Shown piece after piece: positions 23,459 through 38,400 of a stretch of 64,000 bases of DNA (position 1 is the first letter of the stretch; every line of letters begins with the position of its first letter). The translations under genes and the position numbers were made by a program. The notes under the pieces were generated by a model. The model was not told where the DNA came from. It searched no databases and worked only from the letters and a program-made list of their open reading frames with translations. This DNA comes from Nautilus pompilius (taxonomy: Eukaryota > Mollusca > Cephalopoda > Nautilida > Nautilidae), in the NCBI GenBank assembly GCA_018389105.1, contig JACATO010000690.1:186001-250000 (forward strand), in the 5' to 3' direction.

Positions 23459-26400
23459 GTAAGAGACGCGGCGGTCGCCAGGCCGCGTTACCGACGGTCC
23501 GGTCCCGGTCCCGGTCCCGGTGGCGGCACCGCCTCCGCCACCATTAGTAGTGGTGGTAACACCAGCCTAGCAGCGCGCTCACCCTCACCCCTGATAGTCT
23601 GGGTGTAAAGCCATGTCTGTCTCTATGCTTCTTCATAATGTTCCGCGCTGCCCCACGTCCACAGTTGCTTCTGTTGTTGTTGTTGTTCTTTATTTTTTTA
23701 AAATTATTTATCTGATCCATCTTTCCTGTCCGCCCCTTATCGTCCTCCCCCCTCCCCCCACCCCCAACAGACGGATTCCTTGTGCTATAACCGACGGACG
23801 GATAAAGTTTCCTTTAACGACTCCGATAAAACCCACAACAAAATAATAAAAAAAAATTTCCCCTTTGGCGCCCCGGTCTCGAGAGAGAGGGAGGGGACGC
23901 ATCTCTTTCGCAGGTGTACCGGCCACTCGCTCTCTCACCTCCCCCCCCCCCCCACTCCTGACTCCGGCTTGAACTCCCTAAAGTAAACCTGGGAAGCGGT
24001 CCCGGCGCAAACAGAGATGATCTGCGCTGAATCCGATAGTCTGTTGTTCGGAGAATGCGACCGAATTCGTCAGTAGCGGGTCTCCTGTTCTCCCGAGTCA
24101 AATCCAGTCGTCTACAGGCACTTACACCGACACCCCCCCCCCTCTCTCTCCCACCACCACCACCGATGTAGCATGTCGCTCGCTGCCTTAATCTAAGATC
24201 CCTGACCGACCCCCTCTCCCCCCCCCCAATCCCCTTCCCTTAGCCATGGCTATGTACTTGTCGTAGCCTTATTTTTGGGACAGTCGGCTGAAAGAGGATC
24301 GGGGTAGATCTTGATCGCGCGTCATGTCTCCTGCACACGTGCTCCTCACAAGCCTGCCCTGCCTGCCCCCCCCTTTTCTCTTTCCCTGTATTTTAAACCT
24401 ATAACTTTTTCTACTTAGTTTTTGAGATTTTAAAATAAAAGTATTCAACCGGTTTTGAACTTGGCGGCTAGCGACTGATACAAACTTCGAGGATGTGTTC
24501 GGCATGAGAGCTAGCTAATTAATGGACAGGTAATCCTATCGGTGTAGGTACGCTTCAGACAGACAGTGGGTGGGAGGAAACTGGGACGTGAATTAGAAAA
24601 CGACTCGTTCAGCGATAAGTGGATTCTTGTCCTATCCGGGAGTGACCCCAAGGTCAGCCATGGAAGCTGGTGAATGGCATGCCATAGAGGGTCAGTCACA
24701 CAGTGCGCGTCACTGGACATCACCCCCCCCCCACCGTTTTCCTGCCATCATTCTTAGAAAACTTTGTTGTTTGTTTTCACTAGTTATCGCGTGTGTTTCT
24801 GGATGGAACCAGTTGTGTACTAATTTAAAAACACTGGATATTTCACCTGAGTGTGACTGTTTTTTTTTTTTTTTTTTTTCAAACTCAAACCCAGCCCTTA
24901 CTGAATTTCTCTTTGGCCCTAACAACTAACCCATCACTGAAATAAATCGTTTAAAGACTGTAAAATAGTTCACTTTCACTATAAACTATTAGCAACTTTA
25001 AAAGCCAGATTTGTTAGCAGTTGTAAATTTTAAGTGGATAATAATTCATAATTCCATTATGATGATTGCCATACTACTACTATACAACAAGTGCAAATAA
25101 CATTGCCCCTATCATTGTTGTTAGGGAGTTTTCACCGTTAATTACTATTACCGATTATAGTCACACCTGATATTCAGCTTATTTAAAGGGAAGTCTTGCT
25201 GGAATAATTCAAAATCAAGCTGCTGTGCACAGAAAGAGTGAGATGTCTTCTGGAGGAGAAAAATCAGAACAGAAATTACTGGTCGCAGAGATGAGACTGT
25301 TAAGTGCCCGATAAAATAATCACTGCAGACAGACACTTGCAGTGGGAGGGGTAGGGACCCTGAAATTTGCTGTCTTTTTGTTTGTTAGCTCGTCGGGTCG
25401 TCTTAGTTTGGAGAATATTGGCGACGCAGAAATGGTAAAGTTCCCAGCATAACGAAGCTAATCATTGCAGAATTTGGTTTTGTTATCATGGAGAATTATT
25501 TCTCTGGTCTGAGGTAGGAAACATTACTACACGGACGACGGTAACAGTTATGAAGTAAACTGGCTAACGTGGCTTGGGTTTTTCTTTTTACGCCACCTTG
25601 CAGATCAGTGATGAGATTATTTCTTAAAAACGCAAAACTTGCTACTTCAATGAAATGAGAGAGGCAGGAGGAGGAGGTAGGGGTGTGTTGCTGCATATTG
25701 CTTGATCTGCTTGGTTTTTGTCTGTTTTGCATTGTTTTTAATTATCACACAGGGAGGAGACAACAGACAGTGTGATTTATGTTGTGAACATCTCTAGAGA
25801 CAAATGGGGAGGGAGAGATGAGAGAGAGATCAGCTTTTAGCATACAAATGCACTTTCTGTCCAATTAAGGTAAATGATACAGTTCATCTACTTGCACATC
25901 ATTGAGTCTGATACATGAACAAGATTTGACCCCTTTACTTGTGCAAAGGAAAGAAACACATGGCAGACCTGCCAGGTTAAAGGAGGATCTTCTGCTTGAA
26001 GCTCTTTTTTTTTTTTAAATTTGCTAATAATATTAGAACACAATAATGTCACAGCATATGCAATGTTACACTGCTGCTCAAAAGTCGGTAGTAAGATCAC
26101 TAAAATACATGAAGTTCCCATAAAAAAAAAAATGGAAGAGAAAAAATAAAGATGGATTTTATAAATTTTCCTTTAATTTGTAGAAAACAGAATAACCGAG
26201 TTGGGGAGTGGGTGATAAATTGAAATATGTTATCAGAATATTTTCTGTTAAGCGTAATTAATTGTTAAGTGTTATGGCAAGTTCCAAACATGACTAAGTT
26301 TTAATTAACCAAATGCATATCAACAGAAGCTGAGCCCTTCACCACCAGACTGGATTTCTTATGCACGACACCGTGTTGTACAAAATGGAAGGAAGTCTGC

Positions 26401-29400
26401 AACCACCTTTCTTGTTAGCAAGGAGAAAGAACGAACATTTCTGAAATCATTTGAGAGGGCAGTTGATGGACTTCTTACGCAGCAGCCAGTACTAGAATTT
26501 AATAATTTAAAGTAAAGACCCCCTTCTTTTTTTTACCAGTGCTGTCAATTAGAAACCAGCACACGTGCACAACTGGCAGCATTAGTCTAGAATTGTTTGA
26601 ATGCTTTTCTATGGGGAAAATTTTGACTGCTGTGTATGTATCCAAAATCTGAATTAGCTGGCTGCAAGTTTTCCCATTAAATCTTCCAGGCAGTTTCAGG
26701 TTTCTTATTTTATCAGATATGTCCACAGAAAACTTAGTGAAGAACGCAAAAGTAGCAAGGAGAGAGAGAGAATGTGCTAGTTTTTTTTTGGTTAAAGTTG
26801 CATATTAATTAGGCAGCTTTTATTAATTCTTCAAACAAAAAAAAAACAACAACCTGGCATTAACAATAAGCTTCTCTTTTTTTTTTTTTTTTTTCCATCC
26901 TCCTTTATTGCATTCATTCATTCATGTCTGTATTGATTGATTTCTGTACCAGATTAAATATCACGTAGCCTATAATTTTGAGGCTAATTTGATGAATATG
27001 TTGACTGTACCACAAAATACTCTCGGAAAGGACCTGGATGTATGTATGCAATTTTACAAACAGAATGCTAGGTTGGGACTGATTTGATCAGCGTTGTCTC
27101 TGCAAAGCTCTAATGTTCAGTAATCTAGCGCGGATGAATGAACCTTCCAAGAGGTTCTTCACATGCACTGCAGTGTGAAATGCAGGAAACATTTAATTTG
27201 GCGATTAATAAATGACCGAGTTGCCATTGTATTTCAGCAGGATGCTGGCCAGTTTTACTGTAAATCTGACATTGTTTATCTCCCTTTGTGGTAAGAGACA
27301 GGGTGGTCACTCACTCGCTTTTGGTTTGAATGGCTGTTTATCTTGGATTTCTTTGGGTTTCTTTGGAAACAAACCTGCCTCTGTATCACTGACAGATGGT
27401 TCTTTTTTTTCTTCTCTTTATTTGTTCACAGCTTCATCATTCTTTTTTTGGTATAAATGGTGATAATATAAGAACCAGAGATTGTAATGGGTTTTTTTTG
27501 TTGTTGTTTTAAGATACTGAGAGTGCTAGAGGATAGCAGCACACTTCCATATTAACTTCACTGATCAGAGTTTAAAAGTCTGGGTGTTACATATGGTAAA
27601 TACATTTAAAGCTGTTAGTGACTGTAAAGTGGATGATTTTTCTCTCTAAATATTCACAATACATTAGCCTCAAATAATGACCACATGGGTTCAACCTGTG
27701 AAAGTTGATTGCTTAAAGCTGCTTGATGAATCTCTCCCTCTGTTTTGTTATGTAATAATGGCTGGGTACATTTTTGTACTGAATATTTGTTTTATCTTTA
27801 AAAATTCAAATAGCTTAGGTAGAAGTCGTTATTAATAACGGAGAAGTGTTTGGCCGCAATGAAAATGAAGCCAGGAAAGGATACATTCAAATAGTACATA
27901 ACCAGCATCCTGATGTGAAAGAAGAGACATTAATAAATTTGAAATTTTATAAAATGTTGTTTTTTAAATTTTGTTTTTAAAGGTATATAACTAGAACATA
28001 GGTAAAACAAATGAAAATGATAAGAATATCTCTGTTTTGATGCTGTACCGGATCCTGGGAATAGTTACAAAGCAGGACCAGGCAAATAAAGATGTACACA
28101 ATGATATAAGCGAGCAAATGTGGTCGGCGGAAATAATGTTTGCGTGTTTTTGTTTTGCTCTTTAAAGATTTGGCTTTTTTGCAAATACAGCTTTGTTTTC
28201 TGACCAGAACCAGCCATGAATTAGGAAGTGCTGGCTGCCTTGAAGTACAGAGGTTATTTAGGGGAGGTCACTCTCTCAAGTGAGCCAATCAGGTGGGTTG
28301 GTTGTGTTCAGGTACAATGTTTAGCAATACATCTAATTTTATCTATAAACACATTCTCTCCCCATCTTTTTGTAATTACTTATGCTAATCAATAATAAAA
28401 TTATGTATTATCTCTCTTTAAGATTTACAAAAATAAATTTTAAAGAAAAAAATCCTTTTGTTATAGAAAGAGAATAGTGTATGTATATAATATGCATTAA
28501 TATAGATGATTTTTTTTTAACATAAAACCTAAATTTTTAATGGGATGTGAAATGTCTCTCTTTCCTTAAAAACCGTTTGCTAGTAGCCTTTGTTCACCAC
28601 CTACTGGGGAAACAGCAAGGTAGGATAAGAAAAACAAATAGAAGAAAAATTAACATGGGCTGTCTCTATGGCAGGTCCTATTTATGGCTGCCTTCTACTT
28701 GAGTTGAGTGATTAATGCCCAAAGGCAGGGATGCAGGGGGGATGACTGCAGCGCAGAGTGGATCCCACAGTTTCCATTGTGATGGAGTTAGATTTTTTTT
28801 AAAATTATTATTACTAAGTTTCTGTGAGATGCGGATGCAGTGTGCGGTTTAACAGGTCAATAATGAGGCCGTGTAGCCAAGGCTAAAAGAACGGCACTGT
28901 TTTCTGGCACTCTTGCCCATCTGGACAATGGTAATCTTTTGAACGGGACAGGGATGAAAGTTAATAGCAACTTCATGGCAACGAATAGGGGTAAATAAAG
29001 AGGACCATGGAATTATAAGAACTGAATTTTAATATTTTGTGAGTTGCTCGTGTAACTGTATACATCATTGTGTTGTTTTCTTTCTTTAATTTTGGTGAGT
29101 TCTTATTAAACCCCTAATTTTTAAGGCCAGTACTTTACAGTAGAATTTACAAAATTGACTCTTTTTTTTTTTTTAATGTTTTCAGAATGTTTGTGTCTCC
29201 CCCCTCCCATCCTTATGGCTGGCCCTTCAGAGGTCTTCAGTTCATTAACACTTTGTTCTTAAGCCAGGAAGCTGGTGCCATTGCTCATCAGTTTACATTA
29301 GCGACCCAGAAATCCTTTATCCTTTGAAGTTAGGGAGTTTGTAGATCTTAAAATGCTTTAAAAAACTTCTTTTTTTTTTTAAATGTTGCAGAAACGGCTG

Positions 29401-32400
29401 CTAGTGCTGTCACAGGGTAAATAACAGTAAATAAGTGGATGTGTCAGTGGAGCTGTTAGTGCACCTGCGTTGTTTGTGGGAGATACAGGAAGGGGGGGCT
29501 GGTTTATGGCAGCAGACCAGATCGCTGAATTTAACCAGTGGGAAAGATGCTGAAAACAGTCATAATAACTGCATTTTTGTTTGTTGTTTTTTTTTTTTTA
29601 AACTTTTTACTTTTGTTAAATTTATAATATAGAATTAGTTGGTATCAGCTGTTGTTTTTTTTTTTAGAAATATTGTACTTTGAATTAAAATTTGTATTAG
29701 TTTGATTGATTAATTTGATTTTTATTATTTAAAAATGCAAAACCAGGAGTGTGGATTTGAGGGGGTTTTGTCTCTGTCATGGAAATTGCTTCGTGGAAAG
29801 GATGCTCAAGAGAGCGTAGTTTAATTAGAATTTTGTACCTTCACAATATGAAACAATTTATTTATTTCCTGCTTTTCTTTTGTTCGCTGTTTATAAATGC
29901 ATGTTAGGGTTAATCCACCCACCGTCAGGTCTCTGGTTGCTCTCATTACAGATTAGTGTTTCATTTTATGTTCTAGTCAGGTTTCTTAAAGCTGTACGTC
30001 TCATCTTCACTCATAACAAAGGCAGCCCGCCACCGCTGCCGTAGAGTCTTCTAATGGCTACAGAACTGAGAACAACTTGTTTGTTGTTGGGGGAGGGGTC
30101 AGGTTCCTTTTGTTGCAATATTTAATTGGGATGGGGGAAAACAAAACAAATAATGTTTTGCTTCACTTTGCTTTACCTTTTTTTAAAAAAAAAATGTTAA
30201 TATAGAAAATGGAATTGATTTACCTTTTTGAATTTTCTATAGAAGTTAATAAGTCTCTAAATATGTCTTTTTTTATTATTTAACTTGTTATTCAAGTGCT
30301 TTTATATCATCTGGATTTCCCCTTCGGTACTCCCTGCCAGCTGAACAGAAGTGTTCGTCGCTGGAAATCGTTTCCCGTCTCTGCTGCTCTGGCTAACTGT
30401 GTTTTCAGCCAATGTCGCGGAATCTGAAGCCGACAAGCGGGATGTTTGCCCTCACCTGTATGTGGAAGCTCCAGCCGTTCTTCGTTGTTTCCATTGTTGA
30501 ATTCTTACAGTGCAGGTAAACATCCATAGGCTGTATTAGTTAGTTCGTTTTTTTTTTTTCCAAATGTTGCCAAAACGAATGACAAAAAATATTTCAAGAT
30601 GATGCTGGTTATTTTTAGATGCACCGGTTCAAACTAATTTCAATGCATGTGCGCAGTAACTCTCTCTCCCCTTCTTTTTTAAAATTTGCTTCGTGTATGG
30701 AGCCTTTGATATTTTTATGCCCCATCTGATTGTTAACCATCATGTTAGCAGTGCTTGAACTGACAAAGAAATAGGGATGCTCAGTTTTCTAAGAAAGTTC
30801 TCTCAGCAAAAAAACGTGTTCTTATTTTTTTTTTTCCTCCTGTTTTTTTTGAAATAAATTAATTTAAATCCTTTTGCATTTTCTGCATCCATGACCCCGG
30901 TGATGTCGGCCTGAAAAGTACCAAATTTGTTGGCTCATCTTTCTTGGAAAATTTTTTTTTTTTACATCCTCAGTCAACCTGCATCCCTCCCGCCCCCATT
31001 TTTTCTACCTATTTTTTTGTCGTCGTTATTGGGGATATGTTGATAGTTGCTGCATCTTCCGGGAAATTTGATCGTTAAACTCCGTGTTTGGGTAGAGACG
31101 GGCCTACCGTGGAAGCTGTCTTGAAGAATTGCAGAGCTGCGGTTCAACATAACGTTCAAAGGCAGACCTTCCTTACGTCAATTATTCCATACTTTTTTCC
31201 GATTCTCTTTATAGTCAGCATCGCCGACCATTCTCGATTGCTGAAGCTTATTTCACTGCCGCTATTTAATAAGAATTAAAGGACCATTACAGGCCATAAG
31301 TTTTGGGGAAATTTTTTTTTTTTTTTAAATTATTATATTAAATTTATTAGAATAGGTTAGAACAAAAACCAAACTGTCAGTCTGTAGTGCATATATTTTG
31401 TTTATTGAAACAGTAGTAAATGTTGCTTTCGTTTTCATGCTTCATTATTAACTCAACCTAACCCTGACTGACGGCTTATCATTTATTAATGTTTCTTTTG
31501 TACTTAAAATAAACAACTTGGTTTTATTCAGAAGCTCGCCTCAAGAATATTACACAACCATAATATTGTATTTGATATTTTTGTTTGTTAAATCTATAAT
31601 TAAAAGCAAACAAATAATTTCTTACACTGTACATTTGTTATTTATCAGCTAACTGCACTCTCTCTCTCTCTCTCTCATACTGTTTCCTTTTCTTAGTTAA
31701 AAAAATTAGTGCAAATGAATATTATTTCACTTTGGATATGTATGCATACATATCCAATCTAGTTTTCCTTATACTAAATATATACATATATGGCTTTATG
31801 TTTTATATTGGTATATATGTTGCTTAAGTATATTTACTGATGCTTTACTATTTTATCTGTTGACTTCAAATTGTATATTTCCGGTTTTAGTTCATTGGTT
31901 TTTGAAATAATTGGTCTCAGTACAGTTTCTTTTTACTGACTTGTCTGTGTAATATTTCACCTTGTATGTGATGTTGTTTAAATAGGACCATCAGATAACT
32001 TTTGTGTGTTTTTTTTTAAATAGTTCCCAAATTGTCTGAATACTCCGGGCCACTAGTACCACAGTGGCTGTAGCTATGAAGTGGGTTTTCTTCATCAGTC
32101 TATTCACTGAACATTCACAACTTAATGGGCTTCCATCGTGAATGCCTGCTGATATCAATTTGTTTCCTGCTGGTTATCTTAAATTATTTGTTTTGTTTTC
32201 TTGCTGAATCATCAGTTTACTTGATTGGGAATATTTATGTATTTCACTGATTGGACTCTTTCATTGGTGATGGTTCTCTTCTGCTTCAGTCTGGTTTGTA
32301 CTCTGTGATTAAGTGCTCTGTCAGTTGTCACATACAGGACATCCTAAAATGCTATATGCACTTCTCTATAGCCTAGTGGATAAATGCTTATTGCTAGATA

Positions 32401-35400
32401 GAATTTTTGCCTTATGGGTCAGATACCTCAAACACTATACACTATAATAAGTATTCAAACTGTCCACCATCATCATCCGTGTAGGGATAGTTGTTGGAGT
32501 TTATGGATGGTAGCTTAATGTGTGCCATGCACCTTATCCTTTAACGTACCATTGTAAGAAAACCTGGTCATGTGAGAATTGGAGAGGTGGCAGGTATTCA
32601 ACTGGTCTGCATCATTTTGCCCATTCCCCAGTAAAGTGTTCATCTGAAAATGCAAGGGAGTGCCATCTTGCTGGCAAAACATTGTTTGCATGGCACAGTG
32701 AGATATACTTTGTCACCTGACACTTTGGCATTAAAGAAAAATGGTTTGATAAGACTTGTGGGCAGAAATACCTACCCACACTGACCCTTGGCAGGTTCAC
32801 CACATTTTTTACATAAAGTTGAAGGTTCTCAGTAGGCATACTTGCCTGTTTGAAGTTTCATTCAAATTTGCATTGTCTAACCACAACCATATGGAGGAAG
32901 GTTGGATTCTGATGTGCTTTGTTTATAAACCACTCATAGAATTCAAGCATCTGGTATTGGTTACCTTCATCCAATGCATGTAACAGTTGTGGAACATGTG
33001 ATTTTCAATTCACATTCTTTAGAATTCAGTGGAACCCCCTGACTAGTTTGTACCAGGCTGACAAACACTCTGTTACTTGGGTTTAGTGGTGAGCCTTTGA
33101 GTTCTACCACCAGGGTTGCAGTGCTCTCTTAACTCCATGCAGAACAACCCAGGCTGCCCTTTAAATAAACATCTTGTACAATGTGTTTGGCCTTGAGTTT
33201 ATCCCCAAATTGCATGCTTACAATATGGGGATAGCAGTGGTGACTTGTACTCTGTGTCATCACATGCTGTATCCCGCCGATATTCTCGGATTTTCAGTAT
33301 CACTTGTCACTGATCAAACGACAACCTGGTGCTTGTCAGTTCAGGTGCACTGAAAATACATCGCATCAGTGGCTTTTGCTGTTGTTGCAAAGTATCCATC
33401 ATCTGTGAGCTTCTGAATTAACCCCGTCTTAACGTGAAGAGACGCTTACATACAGAAGTGTGCAAACACCTTTACTGGAGTGGTATTTACTAATGTTGCA
33501 GTTTTGATTTTTTTTTCTTTAATGATTAAATTTTGTTTTTAATAATAGACTTCTTGCAGGAAAAATGTATGTTAATCTTGAGTAAACATAAAATCTCCTA
33601 ACAGTGTTCTTCGTAATGTCTTTCATTTTTACATCTGCAATTTGAACGACCTGATTTCTGAAACCATCTTGATAATTTGCAGGTATTGGTAGATGATGCT
33701 GTATCATCTCACTGGTGGAAGATTTTGTGTTGACCAATATTATAATTGTTTGAATTATTTTTAGTCAACACAATCTTTAGAAACATTACTTCTGTACACC
33801 ACCTGGTATGTCACTCCACTCCACCATCTTCAGATCTATATTACCCAGCACAGATTGAGCCATGAGAGGGGGGGGTGCTCTGACACGCAGTACCTTCACT
33901 GTTAACATAATAATCCTTTGTAACAACAGATCTGGGTACTGATCCTAACCCCCATGTTTTGCATTACATGTGTTGGCTAAATATACAGCCATGTGCTTCT
34001 AGGCTGATACCAGGCAGTTTGCGTAACGTAAAAATTAATCTGGTATGCAGAGGGTTAACAGAAACTATGGTAATATTTCATAGCTTCTTTTGTTTTTATT
34101 ATCTTGTTAACTTTCAGTTTATTTTTAAGCAAAGTAAAAAAGAAAAAAGGTCAACTTGAAACAAGTGCTTTGGTGCATATTTGTTGTTGTATTAATTAGT
34201 AGACGTTATTTATAATTACTAGTTTTGCTGGCACTATTAGACAACAATTCATGCATAACAGCATCATGGCGTCGCTAGTTCTCATGTATAACTTAGAAAT
34301 GGTGACTAACACTTGATTATGATATTAACAAGTGTTTACACCAACTCTGTAGAAAAATTTAATTTGTACTCTACTCCAAACCATTGGATTAGTAAAACAA
34401 AAGATCATATTAGAATATTTTCTACTTTCTTGTCTCCATTTTATTGTCAGGCACTGTCTGATGTTTGTGGGGTTATTGTAGGCCCAATTAAATTATGAAA
34501 CTGCCATTCTCGTGAGAAGCTCTAAACGCAATGCTTAGAACTCTACTCGCCTACAATACAGGTGTCTTGTTTTGGAGTCACATTTGACCTATGTTAGATG
34601 ATAGGGCAGGCAATATTATTCAGCCCCATGGTGTGAATTATAAATGCCGGTTGTTGTTTTATAAACTACGTTCATAACAAAATAAAGTGCTGACTATTTC
34701 CATCAGACACTATACACAGCTGATTATTGTCCATAGATACATTAATCATATCTCAACAGAATACCAAATGCTGCTAATTAATAGCTAAATGATAGTTCAG
34801 AGAGATAATCAGTAATTATATCATACCTGAACAGATTTCTATAGCATTTATGTGATGATATAACAAAGGATTCCAGCTGTGCATAAAATATCCCCCCTGT
34901 CATTTGTTAGATGAGGCCTGGAACATCATTTTTCTTCTATTTTCAAGTGTATGAAGTTTATTTTTGGTTGGCAATGAAAGAAGGGTCCATAAAATACTAT
35001 AGAAGAATGAAATTAACTTTACATTTTTTTTTAATGGCTTAAATTTCCAAAGGGAGACAACTTCCTTGTGTTGTTTTTCCACTGTAACTATCAACTGATA
35101 GAGCAAATAAATACAGGATTAGCCTGGTCTTGAAAAATCTTTTGAATTTCTTTTATTCATTTCCCAGAATAAAATTGGGTTAAATTGTTTTAATGATCAA
35201 TCAAGTGAAATAAGATATTTGCCAAATAAACAGGAATCTAACACCATATTCATGGCCTCACATTCATCATATCAGATGATGTTGCAGGGAGTCCCCTCTC
35301 ATGTGTAGCTTTCTACAGGGTTAATTGTGTACACTCAACAGATGTTGTGTTCCCTGTTGCACTTGGTCTCTTAGACCAGCAGGACCTTAAACACTAGCTG

Positions 35401-38400
35401 TGCATGGTAGGATGGTGGGGGGGTGGAGATGGGTGCTTAATACTATAACCGGCACAGAAGAGTTTGGTGCACTCCAACTGACCTAACCAACCTATCAGAA
35501 GTTACTACTAGAACTCCCCCCCCCCACTCACATCTAAAAATGAAATCACGGTTTTACCAGTATTAGAAAATGTGATTTGTATAATGCCTGGTAAATGGGT
35601 CTTCAATCAAAAAGTTTATTGGGTCAGAGCATTTAAAGGAGACAGATATACAGCTGCTTCATTTGTTGGTCAGACTTGGCGACTGCATTCCTCCAATATT
35701 AAAAGAAGAAGAAGAAGAAAAGTTCTATAGGAGACATTAGTGAATCGATGATTGATGTAAGAGAGACTGGGCACGCTGGAAAAGATTTAACAGCTGTACA
35801 TTTAAGGAAATTGCTGCTAATTTCTTACTCGTTTACTGGAAAGAACTGTAATGTAATGTATATGTAGATTGACACAATTCCAAAAGCACATCTAATCATT
35901 TAATTACGTTGCACTGTAATTATGTTTGATCTGGTAAATGTTACAGTTAGGTTTTTGGATTAATGTACTAGGACACGTCTCCCAATTCTGTAGCCTTTAA
36001 AACTGAGATTTTAACATGAAAAGTCCTTGAAAGCCAACTCTGTACGAACTTCGGTCGTAGGCAGGAACAGTATGAGACCATGTAACAAGGTCTACCTTTC
36101 TAGAACACACAAATTATGGAACCATGTAGCATTAATTATAAAGTATCAAGCTTACTAATCTATAAATACAGAGTGGGGGGTGTCATTCCAGCCACTGTAT
36201 AATACTATTTTTTTCTTTTCTATATTTTTAGTTGTAATAGAGATGGATAAGAAAAACAATATAGCTAGATCTTTCTGCTTTCTTGATGAAATGTTCTCTG
36301 CATTGGAACTTCCAATAAAAATCTATTTAGGTGATCTTTTGATCTTGTATGTTTATACTATTATCTTGCAATGACTTTGAATTTTCATATTTAAAGAGGA
36401 TGTGTCACATTGTGAGGAGATGATCCTTGGTCATGAGATTTTTTAGCCATTTTGTGCCCGTTTGTGTGTAAGTATGCAACAATTATTTGGCAGGACAATC
36501 TTTTCTTTAATGTTTGCCCTCGTAACTAAAGATAGCCATTAGCATTGAAATACCGGGATGTGCGAGTTTGTTTATAGTGTAGGATCTGTTGCCTGCAGAA
36601 TTACCACACATTTGAGTAGTGTGACCTGGTGTGAGAAGACCAGACTACTTATCTATCACCCTGCACTGGCAGAACTCTTAGCTCAGAAAGTGAACAGCTA
36701 ACAGCCAGGTATCTACTTACTGATTAAAAATGGACATTTGGAGAAGGAAACTTGCCTGAGGTTTTGTCCCCCCCCCCCTTACCCTGCTCAAAATCGAACC
36801 TGGGTTCTCTCAATGTTTTTGGACCTTAGTGGCTATCTATTGCCTTCCTGGTAGGCAACAATGTGAACAAATTTCACTTAACATTATAATTCTGTTTTCA
36901 GTTTTGCAAAATTAGATTTTAAAAATTTATCTGGATGTTTTTACTAAACACGTATTTTAAAAAAAAAACACAACAATGAAAATAAGTCAAAATGTAAAGA
37001 ACTAGTCAGATTTATATATATATATAAAATATAATATCTGATAAATTCTCTTTTCTTTTTTTTGCATGTCATTGTACAATTTACATGACGGTTATAACAT
37101 TCCTCTAAAATTGTAAGTCAGCCGTCAGCTTGCATTTATTGTCATCTCGCAAAGTTTTTCAAAGTATCAAGAAAGATGTTTTGCGGAAAGTTTTTGTTTG
37201 CTTTCTCCATAGTTACATAGTTAAAACAGTTTCTCTACTGTGTAACTCGGCCTGAATAAGTGACTTTTCCATTTGTAGTCTCTGCAGATTTACTACTTTG
37301 ATTTTACATCTTTGAACATAAACTAATGATTCGGGGAAAATTTTTTGTTATTGTTGTTGGACTGTTGAAAACTGGAATTTTTTAATTATTATCGTGCTTT
37401 ATTAGAAGGTTTCTGTTGATTTATAGGAATGACTCAGAAGACTTAATTTCAAGTGAGTCTTTATTGTAAAAAAAAATTTTTTTAAAAGTTAAAATCAGTG
37501 GAGATTGAAAGTAAAAATTAAAGCTTGTGAATTCTCACAGATAGTTGCAAATGCATGCAGTGCTTTGCCAGGAGAAGTTTCAAAAGTTTTGCTGAAAATC
37601 TATTTTATTATTTCCTACTCTTATGCACAACAACATGAGGAAAATCAAGGTGTCTGAACAAATATGAAGACTATAATAGTGTTGGATTGTGAAAATGTTC
37701 ATCTTTTTCTCTTGGTGCAGTGATAATGAAACCTTCCATACTTGTTTTGGCTTTTAAAGCTGTTTGTGCGTTGTTCTGGTTGTTTACAGTTAGCAGCTAA
37801 AGAACACAGTACTCCACCTAAACTAAGGGAACTGCTTTACTGGTGTATAACTTTATTGTGAACCTGTCATGTACCAATCTTCTGAGGCCTTTCCATGACC
37901 TCTGTGATTAGGCTGGAATCCAATCAGAATAGGCTGGAATCCAATCAGAATCCCTGACTGTTAAGTGTAACTTAGTTTCACCTATGTTAGAGCTATCTAT
38001 CTCCCCTTTTATCCACTCTGTCAGTGAAGGGGGGTTGTTACAACCACAACCGCTTGCTTGGTATAAACAGGGGGGAGGGTTCTTATTCCTGGAAATGAAA
38101 TCTACATTGACCTCCCTGCAAAGAAGTGATGCAGAGATAAAAATGTCTGGAGGAGGTACTGTTCACCAGAAAGAAGTCTGACTGAGGCTGAAGAATTTGG
38201 AATGTGAGGCGAGCTTGTTAGTGGTAGAATTGGGTTTGTTTACTTAGGAACTCTCTTCACATCTGGCTTAACGGTTACTATCAGCAGCCAGGCTTTATAG
38301 GGGAAAGGCCTCCACCCCTCTCAAAAATAAACTCGGCTTGGTGCTTCGCTTTTGATGCAGATTAAAATATTTTTAAAAAATCAGAAGGGATCACTCTAAC

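Larger units (their letters stand above)
22530..24350. promoter_or_regulatory. CpG island with divergent promoter
   Basis: GC content and CpG density rise abruptly here against an AT-rich, CpG-poor background, with the core at about 22.6-23.6 kb. Two start-codon exons point away from each other, gene A at 23,044 (minus) and gene B at 23,320 (plus), leaving 275 bp between start codons. There is no TATA box at an obvious position. This is the usual form of a bidirectional housekeeping promoter. The right part (23.6-24.4 kb) is rich in C-runs. Confidence 0.8.

Noticed and set aside
32350..32430. tRNA gene
   Set aside because: An A-box-like start but a poor B box and no cloverleaf. Better explained as a SINE head.
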